From CAZESS01 sp964594625 (GTDB taxonomy: Archaea > Thermoplasmatota > E2 > UBA202 > DSCA01): a stretch of DNA of 22,814 nucleotides. The notes beneath the pieces were generated by a model. That model had not been told where the DNA came from. It was given only the letters and a program-made list of their open reading frames with translations, and searched no databases. Every line of letters starts with the position of its first letter. Position 1 is the first letter of the stretch. The stretch lies in the NCBI GenBank assembly GCA_964594625.1, contig CAZQNC010000013.1, positions 1 to 22,814 on the forward strand. The letters are read 5' to 3'. A program made the translations under genes and the position numbers. This document shows, piece after piece, positions 6,801-13,536 of this stretch.

Positions 6801-8537
6801 TATGGCGACGACGACACCTATACGGTCACGCTGACCGTCACCGACGACGACGGGCATGCGGGGACGGCCAGCAAAACAGTCACCGTGTTCAACACGGCGC
6901 CCACCGCCGCCATGACCTGGGAGCCACTGGAACCCACCGACATGGACACCATCCTGTTCAACGGCAGCGGCAGCACCGACCCCGACGGCACCATCGATAA
7001 ATACACTTGGCGATTTGGAGACGGCACCAACGTTACAACAAATGATACTGAAGTAACGCATCGCTACGCCGACAACGGTCTCTACGAGGTCACGCTGACC
7101 GTCACCGACGACGACGGGGCGACAGACACAATACACATCGACGTATCGGTCGGCAACGTCCCGCCCCTTGTCTCCTTTGACGTCTCCCCGGAGGAGCCGT
7201 CGACCGCCGACAGCATTGTCTTCACCGACACCAGCACAGACCCCGACGGCACCATCGCCAACTACACCTGGACGTTCGGCGACGGCACCACCAGCCATGA
7301 GGCCAGCCCATCGCACAGCTACGCGGACAACGGCACCTACCAGGTCACGCTTACGGCTCGTGACAACGACAACGACACCGCAACGGCCAGCATTAACATC
7401 ACGGTCACCAACGTCGCACCCGGGGCCGGTTTTACCTACACGCCCGCCAGCCCCACCGACGTCGACGTGGTCGACTTCACTGACACCAGCGTCGACACCG
7501 ACGGCGCCATCATAGCATGGCAGTGGGCATTCGGCGACGGGGAAACCAGCACCAAGCAGAACCCCCGCCACGTCTTCCCCGATGACGGCACTTACCAGGT
7601 CAACCTGACGGTCACCGACGACGACGGCGCCACCAGTACCACGTCCCAGTCCATCGAGGTGTACAACGTGCCGCCCTGGGCCCGTTTCAGTTTCACCCCC
7701 GGTGAGCCAACCGTCCTCGACACCGTGACCTTCATCGACGACGCCACCGATCCCGACGGCAGCGTCATGGAATGGGAATGGGACTTCGGCGACGGCAACA
7801 CCAGCACCGCCCGGGACCCCGCGCATGGCTACGCGCACGACGGGCTGTACACGGTCACCCTGACGGTCACCGACGACGACGGGGCAACCGGCACCACCAC
7901 GGGCTCCCTCCTGGTGATCAACATGCCGCCCATCGTCAACTACAGCTACACGCCGGCGGAGCCGACGGACATCCAGGACATCTCCTTCACCGGCAACGCA
8001 TCCGACCCCGACGGCGCCATCGCCAACTACACCTGGACGTTCGCCGACGGCAACACCAGCTACGGCGCCAACGCCACGCATCGCTACGCCGACAACGGCA
8101 CCTACACGGTCACGCTCACCGTCACCGACAACCAGGACGGCAGAACCAGCCGCGCATACGACGTCAACGTCTCCAACGTGCCACCATCCGCGTCGTTCAC
8201 CTACGAGCCCGACGACCCCAAAACCGGCAAATACACCACCTTCCGCGACACCAGCACCGACCCCGACGGCACCATTGTCAACGCCACCTGGTACTTCGGC
8301 GACGGCACCAGCGACCAGGACGGCGACCTCCTCAACCACAAATACGACAGCGAAGGCGACTACCTGGTCAGGCTCGTCGTCACCGACAACGACGGGGCAA
8401 CCACCAACGCCACCCGGACCATCGAGGTACAGGACGAGGACGAGGCAGCCGGATTCGAATTCGTCGTGCTCGTCGCAGCGGTCGGCATCCTTCTCTTCAT
8501 GTGGAAGCGCCGGATGGGAGTGTGGCGCCGTCGATGA
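3849..8537 (+). CDS. Giant surface protein: three beta-helix modules, seven PKD domains, C-terminal sorting-like anchor
   Basis: The 1562-residue protein begins with a signal peptide or N-terminal helix (about 1-30). Three NosD-type beta-helix modules follow (about 35-370, 375-645 and 645-925). Each opens with a variant of VWVDDDYTP...F.(T/S)(L/I)..A.DA, so the module has been triplicated. Seven consecutive PKD domains of about 85 residues occupy about 931-1525, with the hallmark (F/Y)GDG, DPDG and VTLTVTDDDG strands. The tail DEDEAAGFEF, a hydrophobic helix and then KRRMGVWRRR resemble an archaeosortase (PGF-CTERM-like) processing signal or a simple membrane anchor. The protein is most likely displayed on the cell surface as an adhesin or S-layer-associated protein; its ligand is unknown. 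The ATG at 3849 is chosen because AGGTG lies 5 nt upstream and the GTG at 3813 would precede the transcription start. The stop overlaps the HD gene start (ATGA). Confidence 0.88.
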   Translation: MKRGVGIALLLFVIIIVGGTAVFVLSHGTASAASSGKIIFVDDDFVDDPANHKFSSLQDAIDHADTEPGDTIAVFAGTYDHIAINKDDLTISGEGAGSVTITDSAAYAVSVFADGVTIQNVTIRGGTSAALYTNHDHLTVRYCTMTQGSRQSGNWAAQISGDHAAMYHCTISQAGWGLNIRQAYNCSVRDTSFTDIENKAVVVEHSSDIFIRNITATNVFCGMRILETDGVHLINSTFADNKVGLILDEDATDSSIRNCRFTGNAGLGIDFGYGIYLDASWNNTITSCHVQGNDRGIYAEATSHDNLIHHNNFIGNGINAVDHGTNVWNSSIGNHWDGYTGVDTDHNGIGDTPYMLTASTAMDHHPLVAPVQSPPARVWVDDDYTPATPGWAHDHFDTLQAALDAVTPSGGCYVYNGSYQECAVTKNISLVGAGDARIAGGSDGIYVTADDVYISGFVVTASDAAVKIQNAGRVTVANCSVSQAVFGVYLVNTYGCELYNLSVHHNHKGIFLFDASASTIWGSHIHNNTYFGIELSHTSLGNTVADCHIADNGNYGVYLVQQSNDNSFWHNTFIDNAAYDTCSNQWGGAYEEALGNYWSMHQGADVLKGAARSMPGQDGYVDSQYTIPGGSGAADAYPLRYPVTDHPRFVWVNADGFTPGYPGWQHDHFASIRMAVDAVQDEGGCFVYDGGYQEHVLLERPVTVTGQTAAGTVVRGNDAPGFAITGDGITLHDFTVRDCWNDPGIHVTGDNATVSGCVVADSYYGVVVTGNDTRLANTSIRHNAYIGAAWRQTQRPVMQHCSVYGNNKGVVLMQVTDGLFTHVEVHNNSVNGLELSSSDDNIFHHIYCIDNMYGVHADSSSGNLFYFNDFIGNDQHAWDNGDNSWDNGTVGNYWQGFDGGTRIQGTYSTPYMVPGGGNADNHPLIRRAGLPIPSFTINPSPTFTMQTVTFTDISIDLDGAIVQRYWDYGDGSNATTADATTTHVYGDDDTYTVTLTVTDDDGHAGTASKTVTVFNTAPTAAMTWEPLEPTDMDTILFNGSGSTDPDGTIDKYTWRFGDGTNVTTNDTEVTHRYADNGLYEVTLTVTDDDGATDTIHIDVSVGNVPPLVSFDVSPEEPSTADSIVFTDTSTDPDGTIANYTWTFGDGTTSHEASPSHSYADNGTYQVTLTARDNDNDTATASINITVTNVAPGAGFTYTPASPTDVDVVDFTDTSVDTDGAIIAWQWAFGDGETSTKQNPRHVFPDDGTYQVNLTVTDDDGATSTTSQSIEVYNVPPWARFSFTPGEPTVLDTVTFIDDATDPDGSVMEWEWDFGDGNTSTARDPAHGYAHDGLYTVTLTVTDDDGATGTTTGSLLVINMPPIVNYSYTPAEPTDIQDISFTGNASDPDGAIANYTWTFADGNTSYGANATHRYADNGTYTVTLTVTDNQDGRTSRAYDVNVSNVPPSASFTYEPDDPKTGKYTTFRDTSTDPDGTIVNATWYFGDGTSDQDGDLLNHKYDSEGDYLVRLVVTDNDGATTNATRTIEVQDEDEAAGFEFVVLVAAVGILLFMWKRRMGVWRRR
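6638..8430 (+). repeat. Seven tandem PKD-domain repeats (about 255 bp each)
   Basis: Seven coding repeats share near-identical DNA blocks. For example, ACGCTGACCGTCACCGACGA recurs at about 6828 and 7092, with close variants at about 7606, 7858 and 8113. The pattern points to duplication of PKD units within the gene. Confidence 0.85.
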
Positions 8538-9739
8538 CCACCCACAAAATCATCCGTGACTCGGTCTACGGCAACATCCGCGTCGCCGATTTATTCCTTG
8601 AGTTGCTCCACCGGCCGGAGCTGCAGCGCCTCCACGGCATCCGCCAGCTTGGTCTCACCTACCTCGTCTACCCCGGAGCCAACCATACCAGGCTGGAGCA
8701 CTCGCTGGGCACCTGCCACGTCGCCAGACGGATGGCAGCATCCCTCGACCTCGGCCGGCAGGAGCAAAAAAACGTCGGCGTTGCAGCCCTGCTCCACGAC
8801 ATCGGACACGGGCCGTTCAGCCACACGCTGGAACGCCTGCTCCACCAGGCAACCGGAGACGACCACATGGATCTCACCCGGGAGATGATCGCCGGGCAGC
8901 GAACCCTGGACGACGTCGACGCCGAGCCACTGCCAGCCCTGCTCCGGCAGCACGACATCGACCCGGCGGACATCGTCGCCATCCTGTCCGGACAGCGCCA
9001 CCACCTCTCCGACATCATCCACGGCCCCATCGACGCAGACCAGATAGACTACCTGCGGCGAGATGCCCATTACACCGGCGTGGCATACGGCGTCATCGAC
9101 TTCGACCGACTCGTGCAGACCATGACCCTGCACGACGGCCACGTCATGGTACACAAAAAAGGGGTCAGCGCCCTGGAAAGCATGCTGGTCGCCCGCTCGC
9201 TCATGTACTCCTCCGTCTACCTGCACAAGACGGTGCGCATCGCCGAGCTCATGCTCCTCCGGGCCGTCGAGCACGCCACGCCGTTCGATTTTTCCCCGCT
9301 GACCGACGGAGAGCTGCTCCACCGGCTCCGGCAGGAAGGCACCTTTCAGCGGGATATCGTCCGACGCGTCAAATACCGGCGGCTGTTCAAGAGCGCCTTC
9401 CGCCGCGACCTGGCAGACATGAACCAGGAGGAACGACGCCATCTCGCCGAGCTCGACACCGCGGCGGCCGAGCAGTCCATCGCCGAAAAAGCCGGCCTCG
9501 ACGGGGGCTACGTCATCGTGGACGTGCCCGGCAGGGACGTCCTGCTCAGCGAGCCACGCCTCAAGCAGATGGATGTCCCCATCCTGGACGACGGCAGCGC
9601 CGCCCCGCTCAGCGACTACACGCCCCTGGTCAACGCGCTCCAGCTTCGCGGGGTCACCGACTGGGGCGTCATGGTCATCTGCCCCGAAGACGCCCGCTCC
9701 AGGGTGGCAGGGATAGCGCCGGAGATGCTGCTCGGATAG
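8534..9739 (+). CDS. HD-domain phosphohydrolase (COG1078/dGTPase-like)
   Basis: The 401-residue protein carries the HD metal-binding signature: HTRLEHSLG (His56), LLHDIGHGPFSH (His88-Asp89, with His92 and His97) and DADQIDYLRRDAHYTGVAYG with the distal Asp169. This set is typical of the COG1078 family related to SAMHD1 and bacterial dGTPases, which hydrolyse nucleotides in the cytoplasm. The substrate here is not known. The length matches the family. The ATG at 8534 overlaps the stop of the giant surface protein gene (ATGA, 8534-8537), which implies translational coupling. No separate promoter is visible, and the reading frame is open further upstream only as a shadow of the PKD region. Pairing an intracellular nucleotide phosphohydrolase with a surface adhesin is odd and may only reflect compact gene packing. 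Confidence 0.87.
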   Translation: MTTHKIIRDSVYGNIRVADLFLELLHRPELQRLHGIRQLGLTYLVYPGANHTRLEHSLGTCHVARRMAASLDLGRQEQKNVGVAALLHDIGHGPFSHTLERLLHQATGDDHMDLTREMIAGQRTLDDVDAEPLPALLRQHDIDPADIVAILSGQRHHLSDIIHGPIDADQIDYLRRDAHYTGVAYGVIDFDRLVQTMTLHDGHVMVHKKGVSALESMLVARSLMYSSVYLHKTVRIAELMLLRAVEHATPFDFSPLTDGELLHRLRQEGTFQRDIVRRVKYRRLFKSAFRRDLADMNQEERRHLAELDTAAAEQSIAEKAGLDGGYVIVDVPGRDVLLSEPRLKQMDVPILDDGSAAPLSDYTPLVNALQLRGVTDWGVMVICPEDARSRVAGIAPEMLLG

Positions 9740-9893
9740 CTGGCCCGCTGCATTGTCTTTTCCGGATATCGGAGCCCGTCATGGACCGCCGGAGTATACC
9801 GAGGGGGTGCCCCCGCTCCCGGCATACGCCCTCCGGGTCACTGCTTGTTCTGCCCCCGGCTCAGCGCTTGCACCATCTGAGATATCCATCCGG
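9740..9893. other. Intergenic region between convergent genes
   Basis: 154 bp without a credible gene, between the HD gene and the converging SAM hydroxide adenosyltransferase gene. It holds a short T-rich patch (TTGTCTTTT, about 9752-9760) and an extended imperfect hairpin at 9789-9836. Together these may end transcription from one or both sides. Confidence 0.5.
9789..9836. terminator. Long GC-rich hairpin between convergent genes
   Basis: The outer stem CCGGAG (9789-9794) pairs with CTCCGG (9831-9836). It continues through TATACC against GGCATA with one mismatch and a small bulge. An inner GGGGG/CCCCC stem lies at about 9803-9814. The position between converging stops suggests a bidirectional terminator or RNA end-protection structure; no T-run follows it directly. 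Confidence 0.35.
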
Positions 9894-10661
9894 CTACCGT
9901 CCGTGCACGGTGACCCGGTCGCCTCGCGCTGCCCGGAGCGTCTGCTGCGCGTTTCCGTTGCGCCGGGCTATCTCGAGCAATCCGGCGCTGGACACGGTGA
10001 GCAACAGTTCCTGCTTGTCTGCGTGGCCGTAGCTGGGGACAAACGGTAGATTATGCCGGCGGTTGGCCACGAACACGGTGACGGTGTCTCCATAGGCGGC
10101 GGAGATGTCCCCCGGGCGCAGGCTGGTGATGAGGTTGCCGAAATGGTCGATGTAGACAACGACGCCGTTCTCTGCATCCGGCGCTTCTCCGAGATCCAGG
10201 GTTTCGTAGTCGCTGCAGGATACGCCGAGCTCGTCGGGCGGTACGCCCCGGAGCAGGCGGACTGCCACCGGCGCAAAAATGTCACGGCCGTGGAACGTCG
10301 GCGCTACCTCGTCTGCCGTGTACGCCCCGGCGGTTATCTCGTAGACCTGCTGCAATCCGAGCCGGCGGGCTGCCGGGATGAGCACGCCGTTGTCCGGCCC
10401 GACAAGGCAGCCATGCTCGCATAAGGCGATGACGGCCCTGCGGGCGGTGCCAACGCCGGGGTCGACGACGGCGACGTGCACCGCGTCGTCGAACTGCGGG
10501 GCCGCGGCGTAGAGCACGAATGCACCCTCCGTGATGTCCTGCGGTGCCACGTCGTGGGCGACGTCCACGATGACGGCTCCGGGCGCGATGGACAGGATGC
10601 GTCCCTTCATCTGGGCCGCGTACCGCCAGCCGATGTCGGTGGTCAGCGTCACCGTGTTCAT
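9894..10661 (-). CDS. SAM hydroxide adenosyltransferase (DUF62 family)
   Basis: The 255-residue protein belongs to the SAM hydroxide adenosyltransferase family (COG1912, formerly DUF62). These enzymes hydrolyse S-adenosylmethionine to adenosine and methionine and are related to fluorinases and chlorinases. Visible signatures are LTTDIG at the N-terminus, VDPGVGTARR (Asp68 and Arg75), FHGRDIFAP (His124) and YIDHFGNLITS. The Asp, Arg and His match the family's catalytic triad. The halogenase-specific insertion is not obvious, so hydroxide is the expected nucleophile. The ATG at 10661 overlaps the cutA stop (ATGA), with a strong GGAGGTG just upstream (plus-strand 10664-10670). It is therefore probably translated from the cutA transcript. 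Its physiological role is unclear; control of SAM level is one possibility. Confidence 0.88.
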   Translation of the reverse strand: MNTVTLTTDIGWRYAAQMKGRILSIAPGAVIVDVAHDVAPQDITEGAFVLYAAAPQFDDAVHVAVVDPGVGTARRAVIALCEHGCLVGPDNGVLIPAARRLGLQQVYEITAGAYTADEVAPTFHGRDIFAPVAVRLLRGVPPDELGVSCSDYETLDLGEAPDAENGVVVYIDHFGNLITSLRPGDISAAYGDTVTVFVANRRHNLPFVPSYGHADKQELLLTVSSAGLLEIARRNGNAQQTLRAARGDRVTVHGR

Positions 10662-10966
10662 GCCACCTCCCCCTCCAGCCAGGCGAGATAGCCGGGGCTG
10701 CCGTCGCCGACCGGCAGCATCAGCACCTCGGGCACGTCGTAGCTGTGCAGCTCCAGGATGCGGTCGCGGAGCGCCGGCCAGTGCTCCCGCGTGGTTTTCA
10801 TGACCAGCAGGGTTTCCTCTGTCTCCGCTACATCATCCTGCCAGGCGAACAGCGACGTCACCCCGGCCAGGTTGGCGCAGGCGATGAGGCGCTCGTCGAG
10901 CAATGCGCGGGCGATGTCACGGGCTTCCCCCTGAGGGCAGGTGCAGAGGACGACCACGTGTCCCAT
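10658..10966 (-). CDS. cutA: CutA1 divalent-cation tolerance protein
   Basis: The 102-residue protein matches CutA1 in length and motifs: VVLCTCP at the N-terminus, ARALLDERLIACANL (19-33), a tryptophan at 42, ETLLVMKT (51-58), the HSYDVPEVLMLPV region and YLAWLEGEV at the end. CutA1 forms very stable ferredoxin-like trimers in the cytoplasm. It was linked to copper tolerance in E. coli, but its function remains unclear. It is the first gene of a two-gene unit with the SAM hydroxide adenosyltransferase (4-nt overlap). Its start is 69 bp from the divergent CrtC/AttH-like gene. A TATA-like box 25 nt before the ATG suggests a leaderless message. Confidence 0.9.
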   Translation of the reverse strand: MGHVVVLCTCPQGEARDIARALLDERLIACANLAGVTSLFAWQDDVAETEETLLVMKTTREHWPALRDRILELHSYDVPEVLMLPVGDGSPGYLAWLEGEVA

Positions 10967-10987
10967 GGGCTATACAATCCCGCGGGC

Positions 10988-10994
10988 TTTAAAA
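10988..10994 (-). promoter_or_regulatory. TATA-like box of cutA
   Basis: Minus-strand TTTTAAA centred at 10991, 25 nt before the cutA ATG (10966). It lies back to back with the box of the divergent gene at 11008-11014. Confidence 0.5.
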
Positions 10995-11007
10995 CCATGG
11001 TGGCATC

Positions 11008-11014
11008 TTTTTAA
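11008..11014 (+). promoter_or_regulatory. TATA-like box of the CrtC/AttH-like gene
   Basis: TTTTTAA centred at 11011, 25 nt before ATG 11036. The two divergent promoters lie within 30 bp, so one regulator bound between them could control both. Confidence 0.5.
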
Positions 11015-11035
11015 GCCAACGAGGGATACGGGGAT

Positions 11036-12079
11036 ATGAAGGACGTGGCCGTGCTGCTGGCATTGGTGCTGCTGCTTTCCGCCGCGGCGCTCCCATACGA
11101 CATGGGGCAGCCGGCGTCATCGATGGCGTGTCCTCGACCGGCCTGGACAGGCCCAGACCCCTATTTCGTGCCCGGGGACATGACGCTGGCGGACGACGGG
11201 TTTCACGAGGAACGGATGCTGCACATCGAAACCTGGTACTACGAGGCACTGTTCGACGGGCGGAGCATGGTGTTCCTCGTCACCGTGCTGTCCCGCTCCG
11301 ACGGCCACACCGGGCTGGCCATGGCCGGGCTGTACCTGTACCGCCATGGGCGTCTCGTCGCCACGGAACGGCTGATAACGGCTTCGTTTACGGCATCATT
11401 TGACCGTCCGTCCGTCATGCTGCGGGACCAGCACATGGTGGACGGATACCTCGGCCGGGAGGGCCATCTGGTCTACGACCTCCGGTTCGAGCACAACGGC
11501 ACCAGCATCGCCCTCCGGTATGTCAACCAAACCAGGGGATGGATGGGCGACATGGGGCGGGGATGGTGGCTGGCGGTCCCCGAGCTGCAGGTCACGGGCA
11601 CCGTCACCATGGACGGCCAGAGCCATACCGTAACGGGAACGGGCTACCACGACCACAACGTGTTCTCCCTGCTGAACCCGCTGCTGGAACACGGCTACCT
11701 GGACGGCAAAATGACCTCCGAGCATTTCTCGCTGGTCTGGGGGCACATCCTGGAACGCCGCACCCGGGCGCACAGCTTCGCCGTAATCAGCGAAAACGGC
11801 GGCTACCATCCCCTCGGCCCCGGCGACGTGGACCTCGCGTTTTCCTCATACGTATGGGACAACGGCAGCCGGATACCCACCGTCTGCACCCTCATCATAC
11901 ACGACAGGGAACACGGCATCACGGGGGAGATACAGATGACGGCCACGGCGATGCATCACATCCGGCTGCCATTGCTCCGCTACTGGCGCTACCACGTCAG
12001 GGTGACTGGATGGCTCAGCAGCCCGACACATCACGAGGCAATCGACGCACGGGGCATGATGGAATACATGCGGTACTAA
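11036..12079 (+). CDS. Exported CrtC/AttH-like (lipocalin-like) protein
   Basis: The 347-residue protein has an N-terminal signal peptide (MKDVAVLLALVLLLSAAAL). Its body resembles the AttH/CrtC superfamily of paired lipocalin-like beta-barrels: HIETWYYEALFDG (63-75), RGWWLAVPELQVTGTV (175-190) and GTGYHDHN (201-208), the last a characteristic histidine-rich strand. In phototrophs CrtC hydrates carotenoids, and archaeal homologues are often annotated as hydroxyneurosporene synthase. No carotenoid genes lie here, so I infer only a hydrophobic-ligand-binding or modifying protein outside the membrane. The start is supported by a TATA box 25 nt upstream; GAGGG at 11021-11025 could serve as a ribosome-binding site. 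It runs divergently from cutA, and the bactofilin-like gene follows after 44 bp with its own promoter. Confidence 0.7.
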   Translation: MKDVAVLLALVLLLSAAALPYDMGQPASSMACPRPAWTGPDPYFVPGDMTLADDGFHEERMLHIETWYYEALFDGRSMVFLVTVLSRSDGHTGLAMAGLYLYRHGRLVATERLITASFTASFDRPSVMLRDQHMVDGYLGREGHLVYDLRFEHNGTSIALRYVNQTRGWMGDMGRGWWLAVPELQVTGTVTMDGQSHTVTGTGYHDHNVFSLLNPLLEHGYLDGKMTSEHFSLVWGHILERRTRAHSFAVISENGGYHPLGPGDVDLAFSSYVWDNGSRIPTVCTLIIHDREHGITGEIQMTATAMHHIRLPLLRYWRYHVRVTGWLSSPTHHEAIDARGMMEYMRY

Positions 12080-12093
12080 AAAAATGATATAAG

Positions 12094-12100
12094 CTTTATA
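12094..12100 (+). promoter_or_regulatory. TATA-like box of bactofilin-like gene
   Basis: CTTTATA centred at 12097, 27 nt before ATG 12124, within the AT-rich stretch ATGATATAAGCTTTATA. GGTGG directly abuts the ATG, too close to be a normal ribosome-binding site, so a leaderless message is likely. Confidence 0.5.
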
Positions 12101-12123
12101 CCGGCAGCCCTATATCCTGGTGG

Positions 12124-13029
12124 ATGGGATTCGACACAAAAACCTGCGTTATACCGCCGGGCACCCGGTTCGACGGCGGCACCATCAAGCTTGAAGGAGA
12201 TGCAGTCATCGGCAACAACTGCACCGTCGACCACGTCATCGCAGCGGAGCGCTGCTTCATCGGCGAGCGCACCGCCACCGGCTCGCTCTCTGCGGCCGGC
12301 GACGTCCGCATCGACCATTTCTCCACGGTCAACGGCGACGTGCTCTGCGGCGGCGACGCCTACATCGGCGAGGGCTGCACCATCGACGGATTGCTCCGAT
12401 TGCGGGGCGACCTCGACGTCGGGGACAACGTCAAGATACGGGACGGCTTCGAGGCCCAGGGCTGGATACACATCCGGAACCCGCTGCCCATGGTCATCTA
12501 CGTCCTGCTCTACCTGTTCGAGCTCATGAAACGGGGGCACAGCGACGAGGTCGAGCGCATCCTCAAGGAATACGAGGCGGAGGGTGCCGTTATCTCCATC
12601 GCCGACCACTACCTGTTTCTCCCCCACGGATCCGTCCTGACCCCCGGCGAGGGCACCATCACCGGCGGGCTGCACATCCATGAGGGCTGCCATATCGCGG
12701 GCAACATGACAGCCAAGGGCGACATCGCCGTCGAGGACGGCTGCGTGGTCGCCGGCTCGCTGCACACAGACGGCGCTGTATGCATCGGCGACGACGTCCG
12801 GGTCGAGGGCAGCATCTCCGGCAGCAATGTCCAGATCGGTGCTGCCACCATCGCCGGCGGCATCGACGCTACAACGGTTGCGCTCTCGCCGGCGGCATCG
12901 GTCACCGGGAAAATACGGGCCGGGGACGGCGTGGTGTTCGCCGACGGAACCAGGCAAAAAATGGATGAAGCGGTGGAGCGATTCGAGGAGCAGGTGGACG
13001 TCGTGGACGGCGTCTCCGAGCTCCTGTAG
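12124..13029 (+). CDS. Bactofilin-like beta-helix protein with helical insert
   Basis: The 301-residue protein has no signal peptide and consists of short repeated beta-strand turns (GDAVIG, GDVLCGG, GDLDVGD, GDIAVEDG, GAVCIGDD and so on). These are typical of polymer-forming cytoskeletal proteins (bactofilins, DUF583) and related left- or right-handed beta-helices. The coils are split by a hydrophobic and then charged helical segment at about 119-155 (NPLPMVIYVLLYLFELMKRG, then a charged helix). Two beta-helix halves result, about 10-117 and 156-275, followed by an acidic helix-like tail. It probably self-assembles in the cytoplasm or on the membrane through the insert. A hexapeptide acyltransferase is an alternative, but I do not see its catalytic features. 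Its stop (TAG 13027-13029) directly abuts the end of the converging corrinoid adenosyltransferase gene. Confidence 0.65.
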   Translation: MGFDTKTCVIPPGTRFDGGTIKLEGDAVIGNNCTVDHVIAAERCFIGERTATGSLSAAGDVRIDHFSTVNGDVLCGGDAYIGEGCTIDGLLRLRGDLDVGDNVKIRDGFEAQGWIHIRNPLPMVIYVLLYLFELMKRGHSDEVERILKEYEAEGAVISIADHYLFLPHGSVLTPGEGTITGGLHIHEGCHIAGNMTAKGDIAVEDGCVVAGSLHTDGAVCIGDDVRVEGSISGSNVQIGAATIAGGIDATTVALSPAASVTGKIRAGDGVVFADGTRQKMDEAVERFEEQVDVVDGVSELL

Positions 13030-13527
13030 TCAGTACTCGAGCCCCCGCCGCGCCGTGCCGCCCTCGTCGAAGCGGTGTTTTATCTTCTCCATACGGGTGG
13101 CGACGTCGGCTTTCTCGATAAACGACGCCGGGGCATCGCGCCCCGTCAGAACAATATGGGTCGCCCCGCGCTTTTCGACCAGCCTGAGCACCGATTCTGG
13201 GGTGAGCAATCCGAGCGATACGGCGACGTTGACCTCGTCCAAAACGAGCAGGAACGGCTGCCGGGCCAGCGCCCGTTCGGCGGCCTGGAGCCCCTGCCGG
13301 GCGAGCTTTTGGTCCCGGTCGGTGGGCTTTTTGACAAAGTCGGGCCTGCCGTATTGCTCGACGTTCAAAAAGGATAGGCTGGTTTCGCCGTAGTCGCCTT
13401 TTTTGAGGAACTGGATGACCGCGACGGGCCTGCCGGTGCCGGCTGCGCGGGCGGCGAGGCCGAGGCCTGCCGTGGTTTTCCCCTGGCCGTCGCCGGTGTA
13501 GACGTAGACAAGGCCGGCCGTGTTCAT
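13030..13527 (-). CDS. cobO: Corrinoid (cob(I)alamin) adenosyltransferase, CobO/BtuR family
   Basis: The 165-residue protein is an ATP:corrinoid adenosyltransferase that adds the 5'-deoxyadenosyl group to cob(I)alamin or cobinamide to make coenzyme B12 forms. It shows the P-loop TGDGQGKTT (residues 11-19), AARAAGTGRPVAVIQFLKKG, LLVLDEVNVAVSLGLL (Walker B-like) and VLTGRDAP. It ends in RRGLEY, as CobO/BtuR proteins end in KGIEY-like tails. The length is typical of the family. It lies 9 bp downstream of dnaG on the same strand, so the two are probably co-transcribed, although no functional link is evident. A weak GGGG precedes the ATG at 13527. Corrinoid use is expected in methanogen-related archaea. 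Confidence 0.9.
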   Translation of the reverse strand: MNTAGLVYVYTGDGQGKTTAGLGLAARAAGTGRPVAVIQFLKKGDYGETSLSFLNVEQYGRPDFVKKPTDRDQKLARQGLQAAERALARQPFLLVLDEVNVAVSLGLLTPESVLRLVEKRGATHIVLTGRDAPASFIEKADVATRMEKIKHRFDEGGTARRGLEY

Positions 13528-13536
13528 CTGCCCCGT

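Noticed and set aside
6636..8339. Minus-strand open frame of 567 codons opposite the PKD repeats
   Set aside because: Shadow of the repeated PKD codons; the product is a Val/Gly-rich repeat with no recognisable fold.
6638..8430. Regular approximately 255-bp repeats considered as a CRISPR-like or satellite array
   Set aside because: The repeats are in-frame PKD domains with codon-level variation; unit size and lack of constant repeats with unique spacers exclude CRISPR.
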